DNA of 64,000 nucleotides. Origin: Firm-13 sp964579245 (lineage in GTDB: Bacteria; Bacillota; Clostridia; Saccharofermentanales; Saccharofermentanaceae). Below, piece by piece: positions 1-8,594 of the stretch. The position numbers and the translations under genes were made by a program. Every line of letters begins with the position of its first letter. The first letter of the stretch is position 1. The stretch is taken from NCBI GenBank assembly GCA_964579245.1, contig CAZOFY010000001.1:1-64000 (forward strand), in the 5' to 3' direction. The notes below the pieces were generated by a model that saw only the letters and a list, made by a program, of their open reading frames with translations, had not been told where the DNA came from and did not search any database.

Positions 1-92
1 ACGCTGGCAAGTAACACGGGCTTTCAGACGCCGGCAAGTGTCAAGGATTTATTGCTCTGGAGCAAATTACCTGTTTGACGGGTGGGTATGAT
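1..92 (+). repeat. 3' end of interspersed element (copy C, truncated by window edge)
   Basis: The first 92 bases match the 3' domain of the two elements at 15971-16651 and 23208-23935. Shared landmarks in order are ACGCTGGCAAGT, a purine-rich GGGCTT stretch, CTCTGGAGCAAA and a closing hairpin ending GGGTGGGTATGAT. In this copy the ACGCTGGCAAGT unit is present twice at a period of 27 nt (positions 1 and 28). The rest of the element would lie left of the window. Like copy A, it ends shortly before the 3' end of a minus-strand gene. Confidence 0.7.
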
Positions 93-143
93 GGTATGTA
101 TCCATTTTTCGATAAGAGGCGAACAGCGATTCTTATGAAATCT

Positions 144-884
144 CTAGGAGAGTGAAGCGGAAAAGGACACATCTCTTGCCTGCGTTAATACAACCGTTAC
201 ATTGACCTTTGATCCGATGGGTGCGTCAATCGGGATCTCCATACTCTCAGATTTGGAATCGATATTGGTGCCACAGAGTACGGTATCATCGACGGAGACA
301 ATGACAGAGACCGATCCGTCACTGCACGTTCTATCAAACGAAAGCAAATCATCCTCTTCGGAGTTCACGACAAATGTTCTTGTGTGCGTGTCGTTGGCAT
401 ATATTGCGGATACTGTCCAGGTATTTCCCACGCTATAGTTCGTGGCACCGACGTTCACGTTTTGAAGAGAAGAGAGAGGGACGTTCAACGCGGCACTGAT
501 GACAAATCCGAAAATTGAGCAGACAGCGATTCCGAAGGAAATGCCCATAGCAATCAACCACTTTTTACCGGCGCTGAACTTCGGAATTTTGGCCGTGTCG
601 ATAGGCGAGCCACATTCTTTGCAGAAATTTGCCTTTACCGGCGTTTTCTCCGAACAGGACGGACAAGAAAATCTGGAATCGCGTCGGCCGATCAACAGGT
701 ACAGAAAGATACCGAGCAGATCCTTTGAGAAAAGAACGACGAGGAATGTCCACAGACCTGCCGGAAGACCTCGTTCTTTCGCGTCTTTATAGGTCCATAT
801 GCCCAGAAAAATAAAGGCCGACAGAAATGCGAGGATGATCAGGATAAAGAATAGAAAGGATATAACAGGAAAATCAACAATCAT
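144..884 (-). CDS. zinc-ribbon membrane protein of unknown function
   Basis: This 246-residue protein has membrane segments near residues 8-30, 43-65 and 108-131. A zinc ribbon with C74-x2-C77 and C88-x2-C91 lies between the second and third segments. The C-terminal part of about 110 residues is rich in Ser, Thr, Val and Asp and is probably extracytoplasmic. The gene is last in a minus-strand set behind an ECF sigma factor and a small two-helix membrane protein, and its start overlaps the upstream stop by 4 bases, so it is probably translationally coupled. Proteins with a ribbon, a helix and an exported domain are common next to sigma factors in Firmicutes, but I cannot name a function. Being a target or modulator of the sigma factor is inference from position. 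Confidence 0.75.
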   Translation of the reverse strand: MIVDFPVISFLFFILIILAFLSAFIFLGIWTYKDAKERGLPAGLWTFLVVLFSKDLLGIFLYLLIGRRDSRFSCPSCSEKTPVKANFCKECGSPIDTAKIPKFSAGKKWLIAMGISFGIAVCSIFGFVISAALNVPLSSLQNVNVGATNYSVGNTWTVSAIYANDTHTRTFVVNSEEDDLLSFDRTCSDGSVSVIVSVDDTVLCGTNIDSKSESMEIPIDAPIGSKVNVTVVLTQARDVSFSASLS

Positions 885-1207
885 TTGGAATACACTCCTT
901 CCAGGAATACAAATAGTTTCTTGCCCATAACAAGAAGCGCGACGAGGGCAGACAACGAGAGCAGAATGTGCAGAACCGCAAGAATCTGCAGAATGAGGAT
1001 CGGAATGAAGAGGATAATGACCGTTCCGGACAGCAACGTCATGAAGGCATTAACAAGGATCAGGATCGAAAACAGCTTCACATGCGAGACCGATTCATCC
1101 GATCGGATTTGACGGAGCAGCGCGCGGTCTGTCTCGACAGGCGGCTCCTGCTCTCCGGAGAGCAGAGAAAATAGCATGATATCAAGCTTCTTATCGTCCG
1201 TTGACAT
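881..1207 (-). CDS. small two-helix membrane protein, possible anti-sigma partner
   Basis: This 108-residue protein has a charged N-terminal part (about 43 residues) and two closely spaced hydrophobic segments near residues 44-70 and 74-94. Its start overlaps the end of the sigma factor gene by 17 bases and its stop overlaps the next gene by 4 bases, so all three genes read as one operon. Genes directly behind ECF sigma factors usually encode the anti-sigma factor. The size and the cytoplasmic N-terminus followed by helices fit that role. No zinc anti-sigma signature (H-x3-C-x2-C) is visible, so the assignment rests on context. Confidence 0.7.
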   Translation of the reverse strand: MSTDDKKLDIMLFSLLSGEQEPPVETDRALLRQIRSDESVSHVKLFSILILVNAFMTLLSGTVIILFIPILILQILAVLHILLSLSALVALLVMGKKLFVFLEGVYSK

Positions 1208-1721
1208 ATCCGTTTACCTCCAATTCTTTTCGGATCAATTCCTTTGCCTTGTGAAGCCGGCTTTTCACCGTTCCCAGTGGCACGTGAAGGATTCTTGCCA
1301 CTTCCTCGAGAGAGAACCCGCCTCCGTAGAAAAGCAGCACCGTCATCCTGTACGGGTCCTTCAAGTGATTGACGGCCGAAGACAAGACGGACTTTTTTTC
1401 ACGAGACAAGACATCCCTCTCGACGTCTTCTGTGGATGGCAGAATCTCGCTGTTCTCGTCCGTAATATCCTCACGTGGTGCGAGCTGATTTCTACGTGCC
1501 AGTTTTCGGGCTCTGCTTTTATAGAGGGAAACGGCGACCGAAAAGAGAAAGGCCTTCGGGTTCTTGTCCGTGTCGATTCGGTCCGCAAGCTCGAACGAGC
1601 GAAGGAAGGTCTGCTGGTACAGATCATTTGCGTCATCGGTATAGCCGCAAAGCTTGCCGCAAAATGCGAACACGCTTTTTCCGTAAGCATCGATCAAGGA
1701 CTCGAAATCTTCTCTCTTCAC
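1191..1721 (-). CDS. ECF-type RNA polymerase sigma factor
   Basis: This 176-residue protein has the two-domain ECF layout. Region 2 is in the N-terminal half, with the pattern DANDLYQQTFLRSF typical of sigma-2. Region 4 is near residues 137-168, with the helix-turn-helix core VARILHVPLGTVKSRLHKAK. No extra domain is present. A GAACC/CGAATA pair with a 16-nt spacer lies just upstream on the same strand and resembles the promoters that ECF factors use to drive themselves. It heads a three-gene operon with two membrane proteins. The stimulus cannot be read from sequence. Confidence 0.92.
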   Translation of the reverse strand: MKREDFESLIDAYGKSVFAFCGKLCGYTDDANDLYQQTFLRSFELADRIDTDKNPKAFLFSVAVSLYKSRARKLARRNQLAPREDITDENSEILPSTEDVERDVLSREKKSVLSSAVNHLKDPYRMTVLLFYGGGFSLEEVARILHVPLGTVKSRLHKAKELIRKELEVNGYVNGR

Positions 1722-1749
1722 AATTGTTTCCCACGCTCCTTCTGTAACC

Positions 1750-1776
1750 TATTCGCCGTCAGTCGGGAAAAGGTTC
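1750..1776 (-). promoter_or_regulatory. candidate autoregulated ECF promoter
   Basis: On the minus strand the -35-like GAACC (1772-1776) and -10-like CGAATA (1750-1755) are separated by 16 nt. They lie about 30 nt ahead of the sigma factor start. The AAC-containing -35 element is the hallmark of ECF promoters. The match is short and unproven. Confidence 0.45.
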
Positions 1777-1795
1777 GCAGTTTCTTCAATAAAAA

Positions 1796-2728
1796 TTACA
1801 CGCCGGTCAAATCGAAGGGAGGAATAAAGCTGGCCGTATCGGTACCCGGCTCTTGGACATAAGCGTTCACCTGCCCGCGCACGACCAGATAATCGACCAT
1901 CGCGTCATAATGGTCCCGCCTCAACGGATGGTCCGGCGCCCCGTCCCGGGTAGGGGTCGGCGGAGTGTACTGGTTCATCAAGCTGATCCAGATAGTATTT
2001 CCGTAAGTGCTTGTCAAATACGCAAGGATCTTTCTCGTGTCGAAAAGCTCCCCCGGGATCATCAGATGGCGTACAATGACACCTCGCTTCATCTGTCCGC
2101 CTCCGTCGATTACAGGTTCGCCGATCTGGCGAACCATCTCGGCAATGGCAACACTTGCTCTCTCAAAATAATCCGCAGCGCCGCAATAGGCCCTGGCAGT
2201 TCGCCGTGAAAAAAACTTCAGGTCGGGCAGGTAGATGTCAATCAGCCCGTCCATGAGCTTTACCGTCTCTGCGTGCTCGTATCCGCCGCAATTCCACACA
2301 AAGGGCAAAGAAAACCCCTGTCGCCTGGAAAGGACGATGGCGTCGCGGATCATTGGAGTGTACGGAGTCGGAGTTACAAAATTTATATTATGGACGCCTT
2401 GTTCAGCAAGCTCGAAGAATATCTTACAAAGGCGCTCGACAGAAATCTCTCTGCCGGCAAGCCCGAGGCTGACTGGTTCGTTCTGACAGAAGGTGCATCG
2501 CAATCCACAGCCGGAAAAGAACACGGTTCCGGAGCCGTTGGTGCCCGAGATGCAAGGCTCCTCCCAAAAGTGTGGCGCCGCCCGCGCGATGATCGGCTTG
2601 TCGCCGGCGCCGCAGAATCCCCGCGCACCGCAAAGGCGGTTCACACCGCAGTCCCTCGGGCAGAGGTGACAGTGTTGCAACAGCTTTGAACTGTCGAGGT
2701 TATGGTATTCAGTATGATCTGTCATCAT
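1796..2728 (-). CDS. radical SAM protein, pyruvate formate-lyase activase-like
   Basis: This 310-residue protein belongs to the radical SAM superfamily. The cluster-binding motif C-x3-C-x2-C appears as GCGLRCTFCQN near residues 72-82. It is preceded by a Cys-rich segment (CHLCPRDCGVNRLCGARGFCG) that is typical of the COG1313 PflX/PflA-like group. The gene has no pyruvate formate-lyase neighbour, so the substrate is unknown; members of this group are generally labelled activating-enzyme-like only. The start could be either of two adjacent Met codons. It is transcribed away from hprK, with its own extended -10 promoter just upstream. Confidence 0.85.
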   Translation of the reverse strand: MMTDHTEYHNLDSSKLLQHCHLCPRDCGVNRLCGARGFCGAGDKPIIARAAPHFWEEPCISGTNGSGTVFFSGCGLRCTFCQNEPVSLGLAGREISVERLCKIFFELAEQGVHNINFVTPTPYTPMIRDAIVLSRRQGFSLPFVWNCGGYEHAETVKLMDGLIDIYLPDLKFFSRRTARAYCGAADYFERASVAIAEMVRQIGEPVIDGGGQMKRGVIVRHLMIPGELFDTRKILAYLTSTYGNTIWISLMNQYTPPTPTRDGAPDHPLRRDHYDAMVDYLVVRGQVNAYVQEPGTDTASFIPPFDLTGV

Positions 2729-2770
2729 CAGCCTCTTTCGGAATTGCTTCAGAATTCGTATTTCGAAAAA

Positions 2771-2776
2771 ATTATA
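2771..2776 (-). promoter_or_regulatory. extended -10 promoter for the radical SAM gene
   Basis: On the minus strand TGC-TATAAT gives a perfect -10 with the TGn extension, about 43 nt ahead of the start codon. The -35 region is poorly conserved, as is usual for extended -10 promoters. Confidence 0.5.
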
Positions 2777-2872
2777 GCACGTCAGCGAGAAAGAATCGGA
2801 TTCGTGTTCGCTTTCAGAATCGATCTGTATTAAAATGAGTAGACAACAGACCTATGATTCGGAGGATGATTC

Positions 2873-3811
2873 ATGAATGCTTCCAGTGTCACCTTGACCA
2901 GTATCATCAAGGCATTTGATCTCGAAGTCCTATACTCACCGGGAAATCTCGACAATATTCTGATCACGGTTGCGGACGTTACGCGTCCCGGCCTTCAGCT
3001 GGCCGGGTATTACGACCATTTCGGACCGAATCGCATGCAGCTGATCGGAAATATGGAACATGCTTTTTTAGACAAGCTGTCTCCTGAGATTCGTCGGAAG
3101 CGTTTGAACGCATTGTTCTCCAAGAATATACCCTGTCTGATTCTGACGAGAAATCATGAGGCACATCCTGAGCTTATTCCCTGTGCCAAGAGGAAGAAGA
3201 TCCCGATTCTTCGTACCAACCTCGCCACCTCGGAATTCATGAGCTCATTGGTCAAACACCTGAATATCGAACTGGCCCCGAGAATTTCCATGCATGGAGT
3301 TCTTGTCGAGGTCAACGGAGAAGGAATTCTCATCCTGGGCGAGAGCGGGGTAGGTAAATCGGAGACTGCTCTAGAGATTGTCAAGCGCGGACATCGGCTG
3401 ATTGCCGATGACCAGGTCGAGGTTCGCCGCGTATCGGAAACGACTTTGCTCGGGAGAGCCCCGGACATTATCCGACATTTGATTGAGATCAGAGGCATCG
3501 GCATACTAGATGTCAAGGAGCTGTTTGGTGTATCCTCTGTTAAACTGCAGGAGAATATTGATTTTGTGATCAATTTGGAACTTTGGGATGAGAAGAAGGT
3601 GTATGACAGATTGGGGATTAATGACGAGACGACAGATATCCTCGGCATACCGGTCCCGTCCATTACGATCCCGGTCGGTCCCGGCCGGAACTTGGCAATC
3701 ATTGTTGAGGCGGCAGCGATCAATTTCCGCGTGAAGAAGATGGGTCATAACGCGGCGAGGAGTCTGATTGACAGAGTCTTTCCCGGCGGAGGGGGAGCAA
3801 ACCTATTCTGA
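2873..3811 (+). CDS. hprK: HPr kinase/phosphorylase
   Basis: HprK phosphorylates and dephosphorylates HPr at its regulatory serine and so links glycolytic state to carbon catabolite repression. The 312-residue length is normal. The P-loop GESGVGKS is at residues 156-163, and the family signature EIRGIGILDVKELFGV is near 205-220. The conserved His141 precedes the nucleotide-binding domain. The start ATG has a GGAGGATG ribosome site. It leads the hprK-murB-rapZ-whiA block common in Clostridia, with murB 21 nt downstream. Confidence 0.97.
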   Translation: MNASSVTLTSIIKAFDLEVLYSPGNLDNILITVADVTRPGLQLAGYYDHFGPNRMQLIGNMEHAFLDKLSPEIRRKRLNALFSKNIPCLILTRNHEAHPELIPCAKRKKIPILRTNLATSEFMSSLVKHLNIELAPRISMHGVLVEVNGEGILILGESGVGKSETALEIVKRGHRLIADDQVEVRRVSETTLLGRAPDIIRHLIEIRGIGILDVKELFGVSSVKLQENIDFVINLELWDEKKVYDRLGINDETTDILGIPVPSITIPVGPGRNLAIIVEAAAINFRVKKMGHNAARSLIDRVFPGGGGANLF

Positions 3812-3832
3812 GAGACAAAATTGGGGAAGAGT

Positions 3833-4819
3833 ATGACAAATTCACAACCGAAACCAGCCGCAGAGGCCGATTTTTTCTGCGCACTTAAGAAGGCGGGGCT
3901 GTCGGAGCTTGCCGATCAGATCAAAAGAGATGAGCCTATGGACAGGAGAACGACCATGCGTGTCGGCGGTCCGGCGGACCTCTTTGTCGAGCCCGGCGGA
4001 CTCATGGAGGTCGCATCGCTGGTCAAGGCCGCACGCAGCGCGGGTTTGCCGTACTTTGTAAAAGGAAATGGATCGAATATCGTTGTATCGGATCGGGGCA
4101 TCGAAGGACTGGTAATTGATCTTGGCGATTCCTTCGCTAAAACCTGGACCGAGCCAGACCCGGATACGGATCAAGGAATCCTGCTTCACGCATTCTCGGG
4201 AGCCATGCTTTCCAAAACCGCTTTCCAAGCCGCCAAAGAGGGATATGACGGGACCTGGTTTGCCGCCGGAATTCCGGGCAGTGTCGGCGGCGCCGTATAT
4301 ATGAATGCGGGAGCGTACGGCGGACAGATGAGCGATATCGTTTATCGTACGGTTTTTCTGGACACGAAGGGCGACATCGCCGCGATTACCGGTGAAGAGC
4401 ATGAATTTTCATACAGGAACAGCATATTCACGAAGAATAGGGGCGTAATTCTGTCGACGACCTGGAGGCTTTTCCCGGGAGACCGTGATGCGATCCTCGA
4501 AAGGATTGCAACGCTGAACGCGAAGAGATCCGCTTCGCAACCGCTGAATCTTCCGAGTGCCGGCAGTGTTTTCAAGAGACCGGAGGGCTTTTTCGCAGGC
4601 ACGCTGATTCAGGAGGCCGGGCTCAAGGGGGTAAGCATCGGCGGCGCACAGGTGTCTGAGAAGCACGCGGGCTTCATTGTCAATAGGGGTGGAGCGACGG
4701 CCGATGACATATACCGACTGGTGCGACACGTACAGAAAGAAGTGGAAGACAACACAGGTATAAAGCTGGAGCCCGAGATTCTTTTTGTCGGGCGCGAGTT
4801 TACAGATCAAGGAGAATGA
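3833..4819 (+). CDS. murB: UDP-N-acetylenolpyruvoylglucosamine reductase
   Basis: MurB is an FAD enzyme that makes UDP-MurNAc in the second committed step of peptidoglycan synthesis. The 328-residue protein shows the FAD-binding stretch NGSNIVVSDRGIEGLVI, the loop GIPGSVGGAVYMNAGAYGG, the catalytic Tyr/Arg region YRNSIF and the proton-donor serine in LPSAGSVFKRP. The type II (short) form is typical of Gram-positives. I chose the ATG at 3833, preceded by GGGGAAG, over an in-frame TTG twelve bases upstream that lacks a ribosome site. It ends 4 nt before the rapZ start. Confidence 0.96.
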   Translation: MTNSQPKPAAEADFFCALKKAGLSELADQIKRDEPMDRRTTMRVGGPADLFVEPGGLMEVASLVKAARSAGLPYFVKGNGSNIVVSDRGIEGLVIDLGDSFAKTWTEPDPDTDQGILLHAFSGAMLSKTAFQAAKEGYDGTWFAAGIPGSVGGAVYMNAGAYGGQMSDIVYRTVFLDTKGDIAAITGEEHEFSYRNSIFTKNRGVILSTTWRLFPGDRDAILERIATLNAKRSASQPLNLPSAGSVFKRPEGFFAGTLIQEAGLKGVSIGGAQVSEKHAGFIVNRGGATADDIYRLVRHVQKEVEDNTGIKLEPEILFVGREFTDQGE

Positions 4820-4823
4820 GCGT

Positions 4824-5729
4824 ATGGATGTGATCATTTTAACGGGAATGTCGGGAGCCGGTAAAAGCCAGGCGGCGAATTTTCTGGAGGATATGGGATA
4901 TTTTTGCATCGATAATCTTCCTCCGATGATTCTCCCGGAACTAGCCAGAACCTTCATCAAGGGACAGGGAGGCGAGGGCTTCGGTATCACGAAGCTTGCT
5001 TTCGTCGTGGATATCCGGAGCAATGAATTATTGCGTGGTGTCGGCCCCGCACTGCAGGAGCTCGAGGCAATCGGCTGTCCGTATCGAATCATTTTTCTTG
5101 AGGCATCGGATGAGACTTTGATCAGCAGATATCGTCAGACGAGAAGACGGCATCCGTTGTCCGACGGAATCGGACTTTCGGAATCGATCCACCTTGAGCG
5201 TGAGATGTTGCGCGGCATCCGTGCACGGGCCACCTATACCATCGATACATCCATGATGGCGAACGCCGCACTCCGCGACGAGCTGTACGGTATCATTGCC
5301 GAAAATGACAAGGGACCTCGTATGAAGGTGCTCGTGGAGTCCTTTGGATTCAAATACGGGATTCCGACGGATTGTGATAATATTTACGATGTCCGCTTCC
5401 TTCCCAACCCCTTCTATGAACCCCAGATCAAGCTGATGTCCGGTAAGGACGAGGGAATCAGAAGGTATCTCGAAGGATTTCCGGAGACAGAGGAGTTTCT
5501 CCGAAGACAGAGCGAAATACTGGCATACACACTGCCGTATTACATCCGTGAAGGGAAGGCCAGACTGGTGATCGGGGTAGGCTGCACAGGAGGACGGCAT
5601 CGCTCGGTCTATATTGCCGAGATGCTTGCCAAGCACCTGACAGAACTTGGGTACGGTGCGGCGGTCCAGCACCGCGACATCGTGAAGGATCCGCGATATG
5701 CCTCTCCGACGACAAAAACGGATGTCTGA
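4824..5729 (+). CDS. rapZ: RapZ/YvcJ-type P-loop nucleotide-binding protein
   Basis: RapZ family proteins bind nucleotides and, in Enterobacteria, act as RNA adaptors and UDP-GlcNAc-type sensors. The Gram-positive YvcJ branch is a nucleotidase. The 301-residue protein has the Walker A GMSGAGKS near residues 8-15 and the C-terminal family motif GCTGGRHRSVY. The ATG at 4824 has an AAGGAGA site; a longer in-frame reading into murB is less likely. In many Firmicutes yvcK lies between rapZ and whiA. Here whiA follows directly and yvcK is absent from the block. Confidence 0.94.
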   Translation: MDVIILTGMSGAGKSQAANFLEDMGYFCIDNLPPMILPELARTFIKGQGGEGFGITKLAFVVDIRSNELLRGVGPALQELEAIGCPYRIIFLEASDETLISRYRQTRRRHPLSDGIGLSESIHLEREMLRGIRARATYTIDTSMMANAALRDELYGIIAENDKGPRMKVLVESFGFKYGIPTDCDNIYDVRFLPNPFYEPQIKLMSGKDEGIRRYLEGFPETEEFLRRQSEILAYTLPYYIREGKARLVIGVGCTGGRHRSVYIAEMLAKHLTELGYGAAVQHRDIVKDPRYASPTTKTDV

Positions 5730-5748
5730 TCCGGAAAAAGTGAATCAC

Positions 5749-6660
5749 ATGAAGCAGGAAACCTCTTTTTCTCAGAAGGTAAAAGCGGATCTTCTTCGAA
5801 TAGCGGTCCGGTCGTCCGCAGAAATCGAAGCGGAGCTGACAACAGCATTTCTTTGTGCCGGAAAAGCATCCGAAGAGAATAAGATTCCGCAATATATCTG
5901 CACCTCCTCATCGGCCTATGCGGAGCGTCTTGTCGGGCAGCTGAGAGAGCTTGGCCTCGATGCTTTAGCTGAGAAGACAGTCGGCGAGAGGCATGCCCGA
6001 TGGACGGTGTTTCCCTATTCCATTGACAATAACAGCCTTTCGGATCTTCTGACCGCCAGCTCCTCTTCGGAGAAAATTGATCAAATCAGCTCTTCCTCTG
6101 TCTTGCGGCGCGCTGCCCTTCGCGGCGCATTTCTGGCCTGCGGAGTGATGCTTGATCCTCAAAAAGCATACCAGGCGGAGTTTCATGTCCGGAATCGCAA
6201 AGCAACTGATATGCTTACTCTGCTTCTGCATGCCGACAACATCGAGCCATCGCGGATGAGCCGCACCGGACGCGAGGTCCTCTATTTCAAGGAGGGAGAA
6301 GCGATCGCCTCTTTTCTGGCATTGATTGGTGCACATAATAGTCTGTTGCGTTATGAGAGCATACGCGTTGAAAAAGAGCTGAGAAATTCCGTGAACCGGG
6401 TCGTCAACTGTGACACGGCAAACGCCAGACGACAGGCAGATGCCAGCGTGCGTCAAATCTGCCGGATAGAGGCGCTACTTTCCGGCGAGCATGCCGCAGG
6501 GATTCCGCCGGAGTTATACGAGGCAGCCCTTGTCCGTGTTGAGAATCCCGGGATGTCCATCCGGGACATAGGACTTCTGATGACGCCGCCGATCGGAAAA
6601 TCAGGAATGAACCACCGGCTGAGAAAGCTGGAGGAGTTGGCAGATGATTCGGATTTGTGA
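5749..6660 (+). CDS. whiA: WhiA sporulation/division-type DNA-binding regulator
   Basis: WhiA combines a LAGLIDADG homing-endonuclease-derived domain with a C-terminal helix-turn-helix. It influences cell division, and sporulation in Actinobacteria. The 303-residue protein starts with the usual family opening (MKQETSFSQKVKADLLR). The C-terminal HTH contains SIRDIGLLMTPPIGKSGMNHR and ends in LRKLEEL. Alternative in-frame ATGs at 5722 and 5698 would extend the N-terminus into or up to rapZ. I prefer 5749 because family members begin near this point, although the ribosome site is weak. Confidence 0.93.
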   Translation: MKQETSFSQKVKADLLRIAVRSSAEIEAELTTAFLCAGKASEENKIPQYICTSSSAYAERLVGQLRELGLDALAEKTVGERHARWTVFPYSIDNNSLSDLLTASSSSEKIDQISSSSVLRRAALRGAFLACGVMLDPQKAYQAEFHVRNRKATDMLTLLLHADNIEPSRMSRTGREVLYFKEGEAIASFLALIGAHNSLLRYESIRVEKELRNSVNRVVNCDTANARRQADASVRQICRIEALLSGEHAAGIPPELYEAALVRVENPGMSIRDIGLLMTPPIGKSGMNHRLRKLEELADDSDL

Positions 6661-6707
6661 TAGAATTTCTTTCTGTATAGTCAAACAGCGAAAACGAGGC
6701 AGCACGG

Positions 6708-8594
6708 ATGAGAAATGACATGTATGTTCGATATGATAATTCTTTTCAAAGAAAAAAAAGAAGAAAGAATAATAACAGCGGACTGGCAGCTCTGATTGCT
6801 ATTACAGCAATTCTGGGTGTAACGGTAGCGATTGTTCTTCTTGCATCTCTCTTCGATGGTTTGCCGAAAGACAAAGCAGCAACAGATCCATCCGTGACCG
6901 GAGCAAGCGGCTCTGAGGAGTCCGTCCTAATCGTGACGGTAACACCCACCCCTGTTGAGAGCATGGCGTTGAGTCAGAATCCCGTCATTTATCCGGGGAC
7001 CGCTCAGATTAATGTCCCGATGGGAACTCCGGGCGAAGGGCTATCGCCGTCTGATTGGAGTATGACACAGAGTATATTTTCCGGTGACGACGAGCTGACT
7101 TCCTTTGCGAGAAAGGACCCGGTCTTTTTCGGCGATCCCATTGATTATCAATCTGTTCCGGGACTGCTGACGTATCGCGGGAATAATTTTCGCAATTGCG
7201 CGTCATGGGGTGTTTGCCCTTCCAATCCGACGACACTTGAGCAAGTCTGGGAATTCACCGGGATCGGATCTCTTCCCGGTTCCTCTTCTGGAAGTAGCTG
7301 GTGTGGAACGGCTTGGACCGGACAGGCCGTGGCGATCGAGTGGAGCGATGAAGTCAAACAGGTTATGAACATGTACCCGGATAAGAAGACAAAGAAGGAC
7401 CTGGTGGAAGTAATTCAGGTCGCTCTGGACGGGAAGATCTATTTCTTCGATCTTGAAGACGGCTCCTTTACCAGAGATCCTCTGGAGACGGGCTTCTCTA
7501 TCAAGGGTGCACCTTCTCTGGATCCCAGAGGTTACCCAATCCTTTATGTCGGGCAGGGAGATTTGAATAGTCCGGATGCACAAATCGGATTCCGCATCTT
7601 CAGCCTGGTAGATTATAAGCTGCTATACTTTCAGACCGGACTGGATTCGAGAGCGATGAGGGGTTGGGGCGCCTGCGACTCATCGCCGATTATCAACGCT
7701 GCGACCGATACACTGATTGCTCCTTGTGAGAACGGTATGCTTTATACGATCAAGCTGAATACATCCTTCGATCCGAAGACGGGCGCACTCTCCATCAACC
7801 CCGAGAATGTGGCATTTCGATACCTGATTGACGGTGTGCCCAAGGAAGATATCGGCATTGAGAGCTCGATTGCTGTCTACGATCATTACGGATATTTCTG
7901 TGACAACCACGGTCATTTGTTGTGTGTGGATCTGAACACATTGAAAATCGTATGGATCACGGGTTTGGGTGACGACTCAGACGTTTCTCCTGTTCTTGAG
8001 GAGGACAACGGACGGGTATATCTGTATGTTGCTACGGAGGTCGACTGGCAGCGCACAGACGCAAGGGTCTATCAGGGTGCCTCATATACTTATAAGATTG
8101 ATGCCATGACAGGAGAAGAGGTTTGGCAGACATCCGCGGATTGTTTTACAAGAAACGGGGAGACCAAGATGGGCGATATCAATGGAGGTGCCCTCGCGAA
8201 TCCGATCCTCGGAAAAAAGTCGATTTCAGATCTCGTTATTTTCTCCTACGCGATGACAAAAGGAGAGCTGAGCGGGAATCGCCTGGTTGCCTATAATAAG
8301 GAGTCCGGAGAGAAGGTCTGGTCCTATGAGATGAACCATTATTCCTGGAGCTCTCCCGTCGATTGTTATGATAAAGACGGCAATGCCTATATCATCATGA
8401 CCGATACGCTCGGACAGGTCCATCTTGTTAATGGTAAAACAGGAGAGAGAATCACGTATTTACAGACGATCCGCAACAAGGGGACAGAAAACGAGTCCAA
8501 GCAAGTGCTGATCGAATCCTCTCCGATGGTTTACGGAGATATGGTCATCATCGGATCACGGGCAGGTTCTGTTTTCGGAGTGAAGATCAAATGA
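6708..8594 (+). CDS. membrane-anchored PQQ-type beta-propeller protein
   Basis: This 628-residue protein has a very basic N-terminus (KKRRKNNN), a single membrane anchor near residues 24-50 and a Thr/Pro-rich linker. The large remainder is outside the cell. The body carries repeats of the PQQ/BamB-like propeller type, with recurring turns such as DGKIYFFDLEDG, MTGEEVWQTSA, NKESGEKVWSYE and NGKTGERITYL. No catalytic quinoprotein residues can be confirmed, and Firmicute members of this group are generally uncharacterised. A role as a cell-surface scaffold or sensor is inference. Its stop overlaps the next start in an ATGA. Confidence 0.85.
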   Translation: MRNDMYVRYDNSFQRKKRRKNNNSGLAALIAITAILGVTVAIVLLASLFDGLPKDKAATDPSVTGASGSEESVLIVTVTPTPVESMALSQNPVIYPGTAQINVPMGTPGEGLSPSDWSMTQSIFSGDDELTSFARKDPVFFGDPIDYQSVPGLLTYRGNNFRNCASWGVCPSNPTTLEQVWEFTGIGSLPGSSSGSSWCGTAWTGQAVAIEWSDEVKQVMNMYPDKKTKKDLVEVIQVALDGKIYFFDLEDGSFTRDPLETGFSIKGAPSLDPRGYPILYVGQGDLNSPDAQIGFRIFSLVDYKLLYFQTGLDSRAMRGWGACDSSPIINAATDTLIAPCENGMLYTIKLNTSFDPKTGALSINPENVAFRYLIDGVPKEDIGIESSIAVYDHYGYFCDNHGHLLCVDLNTLKIVWITGLGDDSDVSPVLEEDNGRVYLYVATEVDWQRTDARVYQGASYTYKIDAMTGEEVWQTSADCFTRNGETKMGDINGGALANPILGKKSISDLVIFSYAMTKGELSGNRLVAYNKESGEKVWSYEMNHYSWSSPVDCYDKDGNAYIIMTDTLGQVHLVNGKTGERITYLQTIRNKGTENESKQVLIESSPMVYGDMVIIGSRAGSVFGVKIK

